Source: Hofstenia miamia (Eukaryota; Xenacoelomorpha; Acoela). From it: a stretch of 64,000 nt of DNA. The notes below the pieces were generated by a model. That model was not told the DNA's origin. It ran no database searches and saw nothing but the letters and a program-made list of their open reading frames with translations. The stretch is from positions 23,168-87,167 of the forward strand of contig SCFE01000103.1 in assembly GCA_004352715.1 (NCBI GenBank), in the 5' to 3' direction. The position numbers and the translations under genes were made by a program. How positions within the stretch are numbered: position 1 is the stretch's first letter; each line of letters begins with the position of its first letter. This document shows, piece by piece, positions 48,101 through 52,015 of this stretch.

Positions 48101-49486
48101 GTAAATGTTGTTCCACAATTCCTCAAATATTTCATAACTTTATCATTGCGTTGCACTCTACACCTTCGCATGAGAAATAGTTTGTTTTCAAGTAATACAT
48201 TTAACCAACGGTGTTCAACCTAAGCGCATTCTGTCATTTGTGGCATATTTAGTTTTTCTGATTAGAACGGAACTTTGAAAATGTAATTAACCTATTTCAA
48301 AGTTTATATTTATAATTATTCAAAGTAAGAGCAGAATAGTTAAGTTAGCTAAATATATTTCTTTACAAATTTGCCAATTTCCAACATAGTTTTCAACTAA
48401 TTCGGTATTTTCGTGATTTTGAGACGTTTCAGTGTAATTTTCACTTTCTCACTATGGGTAATTACTATTCAAATGATTGTATTGAATGATGTGAAATTTG
48501 TTTTTCATTGCATAAACCTGAATAGTTGAAGATTGAAGTCAGCTATTTGCCTAGCTGTGCACTTTGTTAATTTTTTTCAGGTCTTTGAAATTTGCCAATT
48601 TCATTTTTTACTATCCGATTGTTGAAATTCTCTAAAATCATACACCTGATAAAAATTAATCAACAACTGCAGGAATGTGGCGAGAATGAGTGGATATAAG
48701 TTTTACAGTAAAAACCGAACTCTCAATATTCTTTTTTACCCTTATTGCATTTTTATATTGATATTTACGATGGCTACGAGAATAAGGACATTGGTAAAGT
48801 TTATATTCTCAAAAATTTGCTAATTCACACTTTGACTCTTAATTCAGAATGTTTACTAAATTTTATGTTAAGGGTGCCATTTTGGAGAAGCAGAAGGACT
48901 ACGAAATGGCAGAAAAAGTTTTGCGTGAAGCTCTGCATTACAATCCATATTTCTATCAGTCTTGGTATTTTTTTACTATTTTATTTACATCGCGTGTCAA
49001 ATGTATTTGCTATATTTTAATAACTGTTGCATTGCGATTGCTATTTCACTTTGAGTAACAAGTGCTCACTGTAAGAATATTTTTTGTTTTGAATGATCAA
49101 TTTGCGTGACCAAAAACACTAAATTCCTTCAGACGTTGACAATATATTGTTAAAAAGTATATTTAAAATGCATTTCACCACAATATTTATTAAATTTTGC
49201 TATTTTTTATTGTTTAATTTTAACACAAAAAATCAATACCAAGAAAGCGATGAGGGATATTTCATCATGCGCCGCTGCATATCGCCACTATTTTTGTCTA
49301 TATAATCCTGGGTTCAACAAGAGGAAAATATATCTACTGTGCAATTTGATTTTTAGGCAATTGCTTGGGAATGTTCTCCAAAACAAAGGCGATGTTAATG
49401 ACGCCAGTAGAGTGTATTTAACTGCCATTGAATTAGAATCCACAACACCTGTTCAAAGTTTTTCTACTATCGATTGGTGCTTGTAG
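6210..49486 (+). CDS. TTC7: Tetratricopeptide repeat protein 7 (TTC7), 15 exons joined; N-terminus not seen
   Basis: TTC7 (yeast Ypp1) is the TPR scaffold that, with EFR3 and FAM126/hyccin, holds PI4-kinase III-alpha at the plasma membrane to make PI4P. Exons 6210-6420, 8354-8432, 8687-8826, 16169-16250, 17932-18069, 20553-20741, 21566-21744, 24810-24918, 24959-25071, 46842-46958, 47222-47391, 47543-47640, 47683-47787, 48873-48964 and 49357-49486 total 1952 nt. Two bases complete a split codon, leaving exactly 650 codons including the TAG stop. All junctions are GT-AG and in phase. The deduced protein follows human TTC7B from about residue 165 to the C-terminus with helix-pair TPR spacing throughout. 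It is divergent but continuous, with no stops or frameshifts. The first about 160 residues are unaccounted for. Whether it is expressed cannot be seen. Confidence 0.9.
6421..8353. other. TTC7: TTC7 intron with unrecognised open frames
   Basis: AT-rich intron. A plus-strand open frame from about 6646 to 6899 (Lys/Glu-rich, coiled-coil-like at its end, preceded by a possible acceptor TTCATTAG) and a minus-strand frame at 6892-7160 match nothing I recognise. Both could be decayed insertions. No splice phase links them to TTC7. Confidence 0.5.
8354..8432 (+). CDS. TTC7: TTC7 exon
   Basis: TTTTAG acceptor; one base completes the Glu codon from the previous exon; encodes TVADAVKLLRRWLLSDELK and ends LKM before GTACGT, phase 0. 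It corresponds to the helix before the conserved arginine-glutamine-leucine segment in the next exon. Confidence 0.85.
8687..8826 (+). CDS. TTC7: TTC7 exon
   Basis: TTTTTAG acceptor; encodes ILVRQLGEILLRMVCDSTY, a close match to the ARQLAEILLRGMCEQSY segment of human TTC7B. The rest is a less conserved loop ending LSSPP. Donor GTGAGT at 8827, phase 2. The following intron is 7.3 kb and contains the nested gene and the piggyBac relic. Confidence 0.9.
8827..9875. other. Start of the 7.3-kb TTC7 intron 3
   Basis: AT-rich, with a (TA)n tract at about 8845-8875. No recognisable coding sequence before the piggyBac relic. Confidence 0.6.
8845..8875. repeat. (TA)n microsatellite
   Basis: About 15 TA units shortly after the exon 3 donor site. 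Confidence 0.95.
9876..11270 (-). pseudogene. Degenerate piggyBac transposase (PGBD-like)
   Basis: Read on the minus strand, the pieces occur in the order of a piggyBac transposase but in several frames. First an acidic N-terminal block (11222-11022, rich in Asp/Glu/Ser). Then IMACYGSVLCAGMDRDN (about 10780-10730), RFDNYRNRKNR (about 10630-10600), YVPTKQGKYGVKIFWACES (about 10470-10410), TGRNIVTDDFFTS (about 10345-10305) and NPNKSGVDLMNS (about 10055-10020), the last being the conserved GVD region near the C-terminal catalytic domain. Multiple stops and at least four frame changes show it is dead. About 1.4 kb remains of the 1.7 kb or more expected. It lies in TTC7 intron 3 on the opposite strand. 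I did not identify terminal repeats. Confidence 0.75.
11271..12596. other. Intronic AT-rich stretch
   Basis: Between the piggyBac relic and the 3' end of the nested acyl-CoA-binding gene. I see no coding similarity. It may contain the 3' untranslated region and polyadenylation site of the minus-strand gene just below 12597. Confidence 0.5.
12597..12857 (-). CDS. Acyl-CoA-binding domain protein, exon 2 (C-terminal)
   Basis: The minus-strand acceptor ACATTTAG (12865-12858) opens a frame beginning IELYALHNQAIFGNC and continuing DAYGPHRYEAWKNLEGKS, then YVTLMEELSNKYG, followed by a short polar tail ending NSDDET and TGA. This is the ACBP fold: the LYALYKQA helix, the KWDAW-like motif (here RYEAW) and the final EELxxKYG helix. 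ACBPs bind long-chain acyl-CoA esters in the cytosol. The usual lysine in YKQA is His here, so ligand affinity may differ. There is no transmembrane segment. It joins in phase 0 to exon 1 at 15483-15277. Confidence 0.8.
   Translation of the reverse strand: MELYALHNQAIFGNCPLIDSEDFADAYGPHRYEAWKNLEGKSTEQAKSAYVTLMEELSNKYGLLLVNTKSTKPQLAFDMENSDDET
12858..15276 (-). other. Intron of the nested acyl-CoA-binding gene
   Basis: 2419 bp, minus strand, with a perfect GTAAGT donor (15276-15271) and a TTTAG acceptor. It contains a (TA)n tract at about 13182-13200 and an unrecognised minus-strand frame at 14906-14436. Confidence 0.7.
14436..14906 (-). CDS. Unrecognised 156-residue open frame inside the ACBP intron
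   Basis: An uninterrupted minus-strand frame rich in Asn, Lys, Ile and Leu, from ATG at 14906 to a stop at 14436. I recognise no domain, signal peptide or clear membrane segment. In DNA this AT-rich, an open frame of this size is uncommon but can occur by chance. It could be a decayed transposon piece, since minus-strand open frames continue at 14009-13821. No function is proposed. Confidence 0.2.
   Translation of the reverse strand: MIIQLIQMTLRTDHFREVARSTKKLKNLKDLSILNPMLLSNEFHNSGNFIKKKFYLEQMKINLNTNPRVNTLFINNFFENTVNEFIKINVWTYSSPITFVNCFRLQINKTFILYCSSIKLYKVDAQLKKYKNKIRTIDKSIVLMNINNTKLIVQKN
15277..15483 (-). CDS. Acyl-CoA-binding domain protein, exon 1 (N-terminal)
   Basis: Starts MMVDDTHSLYAKR. 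A TGA lies in frame just upstream of the ATG pair, so 15483 (or 15480) is a credible start. The last part, QFYNAIKKSKQFQ followed by STPQFQEQ, is the first ACBP helix (FxxAvxxik...fqps). The exon ends at 15277 before GTAAGT, phase 0, and continues into IELYALHNQA of exon 2. The joined protein is 155 residues, longer than the minimal about 86-residue ACBP because of a roughly 50-residue N-terminal extension. The gene is antisense to TTC7 and wholly within its third intron. Intact frame and good splice sites suggest a live gene, but expression is unproven. Confidence 0.75.
15484..16168. other. Intronic stretch, possible promoter side of the nested gene
   Basis: AT-rich; lies 5' of the minus-strand acyl-CoA-binding gene and so should contain its promoter. 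I cannot point to a specific regulatory motif. Confidence 0.4.
16169..16250 (+). CDS. TTC7: TTC7 exon
   Basis: ATTTGCAG acceptor; one base completes a Phe codon. Encodes KFGIFRPFLPSNRIEEVYLLLLIEECL, of which IEEVYLLLLIEE matches TEEALLLLLISE of human TTC7B. Donor GTGAGT at 16251, phase 0. Confidence 0.9.
16251..17931. other. TTC7 intron with a coding-like relic
   Basis: Contains the unrecognised coding-like stretch described at 17030-17790. The rest is AT-rich without signal. Confidence 0.5.
17030..17790 (+). pseudogene. Unrecognised coding-like relic with frameshifts
   Basis: After a good acceptor (TCATTGCAG at 17021-17029) an open frame runs to a stop at about 17202. Related-looking text continues in other frames, for example EFSRSSRNITYAQNQ and then PDLFQFVIDPNHFEVN at about 17575-17620 and YAVENFDVDFIYRR near 17715. 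Base composition is less AT-rich than the flanks. The FQFVIDP segment faintly recalls the C-terminal region of Nse4 kleisins, but this is weak. It is not a TTC7 exon: the flanking exons already join in phase and continue the alignment without it. Probably a degraded processed gene or transposon. Confidence 0.25.
17932..18069 (+). CDS. TTC7: TTC7 exon
   Basis: CATTTAG acceptor; encodes 46 codons including ASRELVLDRD and HSINCEIFALDLLSIAFLQ, matching SASVVYDLLTIALGRRGQY of human TTC7B. Ends TE before GTAAGA, phase 0 on both sides. Confidence 0.9.
18070..20552. other. TTC7 intron, no features recognised
   Basis: About 2.5 kb of AT-rich sequence. Short open frames on both strands (for example plus 18681-18950 and minus 20273-19995) show no recognisable domain and are probably chance. 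Confidence 0.6.
20553..20741 (+). CDS. TTC7: TTC7 exon encoding TPR helices
   Basis: TATTTAG acceptor; 63 codons from AYERSMKASFDQACLWHRFA through LTSAGKYDRAIQVLKQC to KIALQHTND; donor GTAAGA; phase 0. This is the strongest single match in the gene: human TTC7B has LERAMKFAFEEFHLWYQFA and MAAGKSARAVKVLKEC here. Gly-Lys-Tyr and the trailing Ala are canonical TPR positions. Confidence 0.95.
20742..21565. other. TTC7 intron with a CCCGAC/CCCGTC-rich patch
   Basis: See the repeat at 21020-21370. Otherwise AT-rich. Confidence 0.6.
21020..21370. repeat. Patch with scattered ACCCGTC / CCCGACC motifs
   Basis: In otherwise AT-rich DNA the strings ACCCG, CCCGAC and CCCGTC recur about eight times (for example near 21078, 21105, 21130, 21303, 21345 and 21360), bracketing about 130 bp of ordinary AT-rich text. 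Likely a decayed transposon with repeat-rich termini. The family is not identified. Confidence 0.35.
21566..21744 (+). CDS. TTC7: TTC7 exon
   Basis: CTTTAG acceptor; encodes YQLAIDEAEEALKLW, then KARCYMLSGVGHALTSQSL, ending IEKLK plus two bases of an Arg codon before GTAATT, phase 2. Matches the HWLEEAEKFAK and KGYLALGLTYSLQA segments of human TTC7B. Confidence 0.9.
21745..24809. other. TTC7 intron with a hAT relic
   Basis: A hAT-like remnant lies at 22050-22970. From 22970 to 24150 I see nothing. At 24184-24243 the sequence CCACTGG...CCGCCACTG has hAT-type terminal character (CAGTGGCGG on the minus strand), but no transposase accompanies it. Confidence 0.5.
22050..22970 (+). mobile_element. 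hAT-like transposon relic
   Basis: The frame at 22784-22969 reads CAQHAALVERVYKPAKELI followed by SARQKLW and LLMFAANKKH. This is the layout of the hAT C-terminal dimerisation region (SAxxERVFS, then an R..L helix, then a FLxxN helix). AGAGGCGT at about 22052 and its inverse ACGCCTCT at about 22186 resemble hAT termini but would enclose only about 145 bp, so they may belong to a separate MITE. Only the C-terminal tip of a transposase is visible and it is not a complete gene. Confidence 0.4.
24810..24918 (+). CDS. TTC7: TTC7 exon
   Basis: The start is set by phase: the acceptor GCACATTTTAG gives one base to finish Arg, then AHSIDSKDEKIAFNLALCLS, matching RAHSLSPTDHQAAFYLALQLA of human TTC7B. 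The stronger-looking upstream AG (CATAGCAG at 24789) would break the frame. Ends IKNNT before GTAAGG, phase 0. Confidence 0.85.
24919..24958 (+). other. TTC7: 40-bp TTC7 intron
   Basis: GTAAGG to AAGTTAG, only 40 bp, with in-frame stops if retained. The acceptor choice is forced by phase. A similarly tiny intron of 42 bp lies at 47641-47682. Confidence 0.75.
24959..25071 (+). CDS. TTC7: TTC7 exon
   Basis: Encodes CHLESQFLLILLLLSAEKK, then NAEAFNLAASLCEEYLNNT, matching ANSLHLLALLLSAQKHYHDAL of human TTC7B. Ends in TG before GTATGT, completing Trp with the next exon 21.8 kb away (phase 2). Confidence 0.85.
26237..26289. repeat. (TAA)n microsatellite
   Basis: About 17 TAA units. Retroelement copy 3 starts immediately to its right in mid-ORF. 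Confidence 0.9.
26290..27295 (+). mobile_element. REL-endonuclease non-LTR retrotransposon, copy 3 (5' truncated; mostly gap)
   Basis: Begins after the TAA tract at RAIPVLRYSAGIVRWNKNE, exactly where copy 4 has an internal AAT tract. It continues in one frame through AAERAFNLNGDVDRLYMARH to the gap at 26641. The gap ends at 27295 in another TAA tract, beyond which copy 4 begins. Copies 3 and 4 are therefore probably head to tail, separated by TAA repeats. Confidence 0.75.
26641..27295. other. Assembly gap (Ns)
   Basis: 655 N inside retroelement copy 3; long open frames crossing it are artefacts. Confidence 1.
27743..28468 (+). repeat. 726-bp direct duplication, first copy
   Basis: Repeated at 28788-29513 with an offset of 1045 bp. 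By eye the two copies look identical; the frames they encode (141 and 103 residues) are the same residue for residue. Covers the end of the Myb-like region and the charged linker. Confidence 0.9.
28788..29513 (+). repeat. 726-bp direct duplication, second copy
   Basis: The left junction follows QKDPKKGSEGG in the RT domain and the right junction resumes at LAMAWMAYRKAYD. The duplicate has therefore replaced the RT segment that should hold NYRPI-like motif 2. This is a rearrangement or an assembly join, not a simple tandem repeat. Confidence 0.9.
30040..31209 (+). CDS. C-terminal RT thumb, CCHC knuckle and restriction-like endonuclease of copy 4
   Basis: The longest clean frame of the element, 389 residues. 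It starts after a stop (TAA where copy 1 has TAC, in KEGYKYLG). It carries a run of eight Asn from an internal AAT tract at residues about 37-44, then the LRYSAGIVRWNKNELRELDRE segment, the CCHC knuckle C-x2-C-x8-H-x4-C, and the endonuclease with RPD...IDIAVP. In R2-type elements this domain nicks the target to prime reverse transcription. It ends VPK at a TAG, while copy 2 continues past this point with TGG, so the last part is lost here. The natural start is further upstream in another frame. Confidence 0.75.
   Translation: MIKKDRTDHEEIKTRLRKEYKRRVRKVLQKSALNRQNNNNNNNNRAIPVLRYSAGIVRWNKNELRELDRETRKILAAERAFNLNGDVDRLYMARHKGGKGLLSVEETVEAEALGLKEYVEAQPRGSILEVTKELRKIRTESEGKKVYQSRMESERPTRYRQKAMHGEYWRNTEKCDREESNKWLKKAGLKRETEALIMAVQEQAIRTNWVKQHIDRRIEVSDKCRLCRKECETVDHLIAGCEGLAQNEYKFRHDKVGRMVHWSLSRQHGLEAGDKWYEHKPQGVIENEKVKILWDFNIQTSKVIEARRPDIVVVDKEKRLGTVIDIAVPKDRNVESKEKEKIDKYRELAEEIERLWKLKKVEVVPVVVGALGAVSKKHKRYFEELGVPK
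30151..30173. repeat. Internal (AAT)n tract within the retroelement ORF
   Basis: Seven to eight AAT units coding for Asn between NRQ and RAIPVL. Copy 1 has ordinary sequence here (SIKAFNTWAIPVL), and copy 3 begins at exactly this point after a TAA tract. Confidence 0.9.
31363..31765. other. AT-rich stretch between mobile elements
   Basis: Contains a short (TA)n at about 31467-31483. No coding similarity seen. Confidence 0.6.
31768..33299. mobile_element. Foldback-like DNA element with 31-bp terminal inverted repeats
   Basis: The left end AGCCCACGCTACACGAACAA and the right end (minus strand) AGCCCATGCTACACCAACAA continue as inverted repeats for about 31 bp with two mismatches. TA flanks both sides (31766-31767, 33300-33301), fitting a Tc1/mariner-type TA duplication. 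Both ends hold several extra copies of GCTACACGAACAACTTTTGTC in alternating orientation (about 31774-32016 and 33096-33299), as in foldback elements. No transposase is visible in between, and 125 bp are a gap. Non-autonomous. Confidence 0.7.
32714..32838. other. Assembly gap (Ns)
   Basis: 125 N, flanked by an inverted repeat (GATTTCCTACATAAAT at about 32661 and its complement ending at about 32865) and followed by a (TA)n tract at about 32869-32897. The palindrome probably caused the gap. Confidence 1.
33339..33870. repeat. Four diverged tandem units of about 145-165 bp
   Basis: The phrase TGCTCAGATc...TTTCAGACC, followed 10-20 bases later by a TTATTTGCTTC-like phrase, recurs at about 33339, 33505, 33670 and 33813. 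The later units are also preceded by ATATCTCAGCgA. The copies are well diverged, so this is an old array. Confidence 0.6.
33889..34110 (+). other. Unrecognised open frame
   Basis: An open frame running from the end of the diverged array into the non-LTR tail relic. The part LSNIRPIGQGARIIRE and the following FLPYFDFPKTYF are not recognised. Coding status is doubtful. Confidence 0.15.
34112..34420 (-). mobile_element. 3' end of a CR1/jockey-like non-LTR element (minus strand)
   Basis: Minus-strand residues KQYTLGDGNSLHAFEAYIQD resemble the C-terminus of the element at 40800-43130 (RQCILNDNNTLHSFENFV). The 3' untranslated text GAGTCAAAGCAAATTTATTG (34136-34155) resembles the same position there. 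Only the extreme 3' end is left. Confidence 0.5.
34421..35732. other. AT-rich intronic stretch
   Basis: No gene seen. Contains (TA)n at about 35299-35345 and two CCAAGCGT strings near 35391 and 35420 that echo the minisatellite that follows. Confidence 0.6.
35733..35894. repeat. Minisatellite with core AAGCGAATCGAT, then (TA)n
   Basis: The core begins at 35761, 35790, 35819 and 35851 (units of 29, 29 and 32 bp; variants AGGCGTATCGAT and AACGGATCGAT), usually preceded by GACCA. An inverted-looking ATCGATTCGATTGGTC sits at 35733. A TA tract follows and leads into a 1-kb gap. Confidence 0.7.
35895..36894. other. Assembly gap (Ns)
   Basis: Exactly 1000 N, a conventional size, so true length is unknown. 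Confidence 1.
36895..38199. other. AT-rich intronic stretch
   Basis: No gene seen. A short GC-rich patch at 37765-37830 repeats GGGAC/CGGGAC (for example GGGACGGGACCGGGAC) and resembles transposon-terminal low-complexity sequence. Confidence 0.5.
38200..39130 (+). pseudogene. CR1/L2-like non-LTR reverse transcriptase fragment
   Basis: Frames in order: NWIASFIMNHSQPVKLP, then VPQRTILGPWLFILYIDTL (motif B, normally VPQGT), FVDDTTILEI (catalytic motif, xxDD), LLGVIIQSDLKWGANTDYIV, and the C-terminal HFPRLYNIYGRNNRIRDSF at about 39070-39126. Stops and frame changes occur at about 38330, 38630 and 38780. The gap at 39168 starts just after the end. No endonuclease half is present: a 5'-truncated dead copy. 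Confidence 0.75.
39168..39672. other. Assembly gap (Ns)
   Basis: 505 N between a non-LTR fragment and a Penelope-like tail. Confidence 1.
39712..40040 (+). pseudogene. Penelope-like element 3' end: decayed GIY-YIG domain and tail
   Basis: CGEDCIGYCGRQPKEN (about 39719) and FQPSLNTKEEYAHKLMLP (about 39889-39942), ending at a TAA at about 39975, correspond to CGEDYIGSSSRQLSR and LQPSLNTKEDYIYKLNLP of the second copy at 52654-53052. The conserved untranslated tail AAATTT(A/G)GAGGGG follows in both. GIY-YIG endonucleases fused to reverse transcriptases are the hallmark of Penelope-like elements. Reading frame is broken. Confidence 0.6.
40006..40030 (+). ncRNA. Hammerhead-like motif in the Penelope-like tail
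   Basis: CTAACGA (40006-40012), one extra T, stem GGCTT (40014-40018), loop TGT, stem AAGTC (40022-40026), GAAA (40027-40030). The intact core would be CTGANGA, so position 5 is mutated here. Compared with the second copy, the stem has G-U in place of A-U, keeping the pairing. Confidence 0.45.
40041..40575. other. AT-rich intronic stretch
   Basis: No gene or structure recognised. Confidence 0.6.
40576..40795 (+). pseudogene. Non-LTR reverse transcriptase scrap
   Basis: Plus-strand text reads KAFDLIIRLK-like, then LLNSYLQIRRKRLELIGIF and YCTIPQG (end of motif B). That order is typical of CR1/L2-like RT between motif A and motif B. Stops and small indels throughout. Confidence 0.5.
40800..43130 (-). 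pseudogene. CR1/jockey-like non-LTR retrotransposon (minus strand, near-complete RT, decayed)
   Basis: From 43130 downward the minus strand reads a linker, then NEFPDIFKKSAISPIYKK and AQNYRPICIGHPFSKPFEKL (about 42430-42260). FGFCNGFSTQDAI, LLDLSKVFNSMNFDILKD (motif A) and NRGVPQGTVLAP (motif B, about 41960) come next. A frame slip leads to ILFSLYGNDI, then INYLGVEIDNDLNFEQFL (about 41590-41530), and the C-terminal LFKFKSGTPSLSFLKQYIKL and TKIWNNLDHEIKM (41244-40957). Catalytic motif C is missing around 41640-41880, where unrelated AT-rich text and an N occur. Dead through frameshifts and stops. The upstream AP-endonuclease half is not recognised. Confidence 0.8.
43131..43615. other. Short unassigned stretch before the P-element relic
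   Basis: A plus-strand frame at about 43145-43310 (LWLDHKWHRSQAVVKANNE, then LLGNFFDIFRQAVERQIELL) has protein-like composition but no family I recognise. It may belong to the P-element 5' region or to a separate insertion. Confidence 0.3.
43616..43741 (+). CDS. P-element THAP domain, first exon
   Basis: ATG opens MVRKCVAPLCKSGYSYQ with the C-x4-C start of the C2CH THAP zinc finger; YITFFSFPREESLGKTWLK carries the conserved Pro and Trp. Donor GTTAGT at 43742, phase 0. The next exon at 43821 begins AIKRVCFKPNRTSVLCSKHF, supplying the remaining Cys and His, after which a frameshift precedes RKKLSPGSIPTLF (the AVPTIF-like end). Confidence 0.65.
44087..44093. other. Small assembly gap (7 N)
   Basis: Follows a TA-rich tract within the P-element relic. 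Confidence 1.
44881..45050 (+). repeat. 170-bp duplicated P-element segment, first copy
   Basis: Same sequence as 45322-45491 with about four mismatches. Separated by an N, a (TA)n tract (about 45076-45118) and 200 bp of unrelated AT-rich text. The protein continues only from the second copy. Confidence 0.9.
45322..45491 (+). repeat. 170-bp duplicated P-element segment, second copy
   Basis: Second copy of 44881-45050; the frame continues from here into NMACLYPDNKKLNVKLVL. Could be a tandem duplication or two alleles both kept in the assembly. Confidence 0.9.
46355..46841. other. End of the large TTC7 intron
   Basis: AT-rich; probably the P-element 3' untranslated region followed by host intron. 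The acceptor tract GTATTTTTAG is at 46832-46841. Confidence 0.6.
46842..46958 (+). CDS. TTC7: TTC7 exon
   Basis: The first base completes Trp; encodes LLLVKVMLEELVKGVEKAI, then SSIKDLAIVVRSKID, matching FILLFSKVKLQSLCRGPDEAL of human TTC7B. Ends in AT before GTAAAT, phase 2. Confidence 0.9.
47222..47391 (+). CDS. TTC7: TTC7 exon
   Basis: Acceptor GATTTAG; one base completes Ile; contains VVATSRIEQALSDVASS, nearly the same as VAASRVEQALSEVASS in human TTC7B. Two donors are possible. GTAAGG at 47392 leaves phase 1, which the next exon needs; GTATTC at 47397 would break the frame. I therefore chose 47391. Confidence 0.9.
47543..47640 (+). CDS. TTC7: TTC7 exon
   Basis: Two bases complete Ser, then ELYLKLGRVQEARACSTEA and SELFPVSHQVFYL, matching EVYIGIGKPAEATACTQEA and ANLFPMSHNVLYM. 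Donor GTATGT; the following intron is only 42 bp. Confidence 0.95.
47683..47787 (+). CDS. TTC7: TTC7 exon encoding a C-terminal TPR
   Basis: TATTTAG acceptor; KGLITEHCGDLELAKEMYLN and SLAINPSHLLSLHHI match RGQIAELRGSMDEARRWYEE and ALAISPTHVKSMQRL. The donor is the weaker GTCAGT at 47788. It keeps phase 0 with the next exon. Read-through would reach a stop within eight codons. Confidence 0.85.
47788..48872. other. TTC7 intron, no features recognised
   Basis: About 1.1 kb of AT-rich sequence without coding signal. Confidence 0.7.
48873..48964 (+). CDS. TTC7: TTC7 exon
   Basis: Encodes GAILEKQKDYEMAEKVLREA, then HYNPYFYQSW, matching ALILHQLGRYSLAEKILRDA and the segment ending HEVW. The start at GGT after ATGTTAAG is set by phase 0 and alignment length. 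The better-looking AATTCAG at 48847 would give eight unaligned residues in the wrong phase. Ends TG before GTATTT. Confidence 0.8.
48965..49356. other. Last TTC7 intron
   Basis: 392 bp, AT-rich; acceptor GATTTTTAG. Confidence 0.7.
49357..49486 (+). CDS. TTC7: TTC7 terminal exon
   Basis: One base completes Trp; QLLGNVLQNKGDVNDASRVY and LTAIELESTTPVQSFSTI match GLGEVLQAQGNDAAATECF and LTALELEASSPAVPFTII. The protein ends DWCL at TAG (49484-49486), aligning with the human C-terminus PRVL, so the end is complete. Confidence 0.95.
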
Positions 49487-50000
49487 CGTATTGCAATTAA
49501 TCAATCACTCAATTCAATAATGGGATTTTATTCTGAAATTTAGCTTACGTGTTTACTTTTGTAAGGTGTTTAATCGCTTGTAAAAATATTTTATCATTTT
49601 AATATATTGTACATTATCATAGAAATGAAATAGTGAACTTTTAAATGCAATTTTTATTAGGATATAAGCAAATATTCACTCTGCGTTTAGCTGCACATTC
49701 TTCATGTATTTTGCAGATTCAAAAAAATTACAAGCGATGTTTAATTTGCAAGAAATAATGTACCTTTCACATTTCCAAAATTTGCTACTAAACATTTGAA
49801 ATATTTTTCTAAATTCAGAGAAAGCTTACCCGTTTTCAATTTTCAATTTTGAGAATAGAATTTTGCAATAAATAAGAAAAAAATTTTAAGAAAACAAGCC
49901 CTTCATTGCAATAGTTAACTTGAATACCAATTAACGGAAGAATACTGAAAATGGACAAAATTGAAATATTTACTTTGTACTCTTGTTTTGAATTTAATTT

Positions 50001-50046
<46 letters not shown>

Positions 50047-51480
50047 TATTTTGTTATTTACTTTACACATAAATTAGGACGATTTGTATAATAATGCCCC
50101 TCAACCTTTCTTCAACCTATTATTACTTTTTTATAAGATTAGAAATCCTTAAACTATCAGCAGTTTTATAGAAAGATACGAGTAATAATATGTTATGCAA
50201 GTTTAATTTCTTTGACATTTTTTATCTGCTATACTTTATGTGCACATGTTGGAAACTCTTGATAAATTCGAAAATAGAACCTTATTCAGCCCCACATCAA
50301 ATTCCTAATTTTGATAAGTACATTAAAATTATGAATAAAATGTTTGGATTTAAGCATAGGCACCAGAACTTTTAAAATTTGTGAACTAAAAGCATTAAAT
50401 AAATTTTATTGATGACAGTATATTTAAGTTTTTTCTTAAAATCAAAATTTATATTTCTATATTTTCAACTTATTTACAGATTTTATTATTGGAGAATCCA
50501 AAATGTTTTTTCCTTCTGAGATGGTTCTATTTTAAGTTTTTCTTAATCTTAATTTAATCCAATATAGCGATGACACCTGCATTTTCAGTGATAATACATC
50601 AACGCCCCTAGTAGTGAAATTTTTAGAATTGAATTGAAATAAATTGTCAAAATGTATTTGCATGCCTAAGTTGAAAATTGATGAAACTAAAACAGAATAC
50701 AACCAAATAAATGTAATTACGATATTTTTGCTATGACTTTGAATATATCTAATATCAATTTTCCAATTTTAGTAACCTTCAAGTATCTAGCCGGAATTAT
50801 TGACTCCGTTTAACTATCACATTAATACAAATTTGCTATAGGTATAAAAAGTATGACGCCTCGGGCTACAATTCAATTCGTTGTTTTTAGCATGAATAAT
50901 CTAAATTACGCAGATATTATATTTACTGACCTAAACGATGTATTGATTAAAAAATTTGATATTCAATTAAAATAGGCATTAAACATCTCAGCGAAAAATT
51001 CATCGAAAACTAAGCATTAGATTTCTACTTTTGAAATACTTTTTCCAAACCAACTCGTCATATTGAATACCTTGCTGACATTCAAGCTAATAAGAAACCA
51101 ACCTCCTTATGCCGGATACAATTTTACTGTCGGGATTTGCTTATCACCAGAATCTTAAGACATTTTAAACAGAGAAAATGCACGATACTGAAAGGCTAGC
51201 TTGATATCGGTTAAAAAACTAATTTAGTTCTTTTGCTTTGGTGCTATGATTCTCTGGTACTACGGAGTTCCTCAAAACAAACTCGAAATTCGAAGTATTG
51301 CTCAATTAGCATTTTGTATTGAGCTTCCTAAATTGTTCCCAATTTTTTAAGTAACGTAATTTTGAATTTCTATAGTAAAAAATTTGAAATACATCTGAGT
51401 GATGTCAATGTTATGTTCAAATGCTTTTAAGCTTAGTAATAATCAAGAATCGAACATTTCGAATGTATTAATGTGCTTCT
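49487..51480. other. Region downstream of TTC7, no gene recognised
   Basis: Should contain the TTC7 3' untranslated region. AT-rich, with a (TA)n tract at about 50004-50044. Short frames such as 50190-50375 are not recognised. Confidence 0.6.
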
Positions 51481-52015
51481 TAAAAACTGACAATTTTCAA
51501 TGTTCTTCATCATTTTAGGTAATGAGTTCCAAGTTCGAGCAGCAGTATTAATTAATGATTGCTTCAAAAACTTTTTTCTACATCTAATGCAGATAAGGTG
51601 TTTTGATCTGTAATTCTGCTTATGAAAAATTTCTTGATGAGCTCAAGAAAATTCAAAATAATTAGCTGTCTTGGGAAAAGGATAGATCTAGAAATAAAGT
51701 GCTTTTCTGAAAGAATATTTCTTTGAAACATTTAGGGTACATTTAAATTGTATATTAAGTTTTCTATATAATACATATTCTAAATCAGTAAGTATTGCAT
51801 GTATATTTGCCTAACTTACGTGACACATTACAAATAGAGAAATTGGATTGATCATTGCATACATTATATACCTATAGCCAATTTTTGCACTATTTCGTAA
51901 AACTGAAGTTCGTTTTTCTGATAAGAGCAATTGCCTATGAGATGAAACTAAACGATTATTAAAGAATAATTCCAAAAAATTTTCTTTATAATCACCCATT
52001 GGTAATATCAATTTT
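51481..52015 (-). pseudogene. C-terminal end of a CR1/L2-like non-LTR element (minus strand)
   Basis: On the minus strand the frame at 52011-51811 (RTSVLRNSAKIGYRYIMYAM) is followed lower down by LINTAARTWNSLPKMMKNIE at about 51560-51500. The WNSLP phrase after a basic stretch is the usual C-terminal signature of these RT proteins (compare WNSLPKEIKSIEKL at 62570). Broken frames; only the last 170 or so residues. Confidence 0.6.

Noticed and set aside
48848-48872. Alternative TTC7 acceptor AATTCAG at 48847
   Set aside because: The phase does not fit the exon ending at 47787 and it adds eight residues with no counterpart; the start at 48873 fits.
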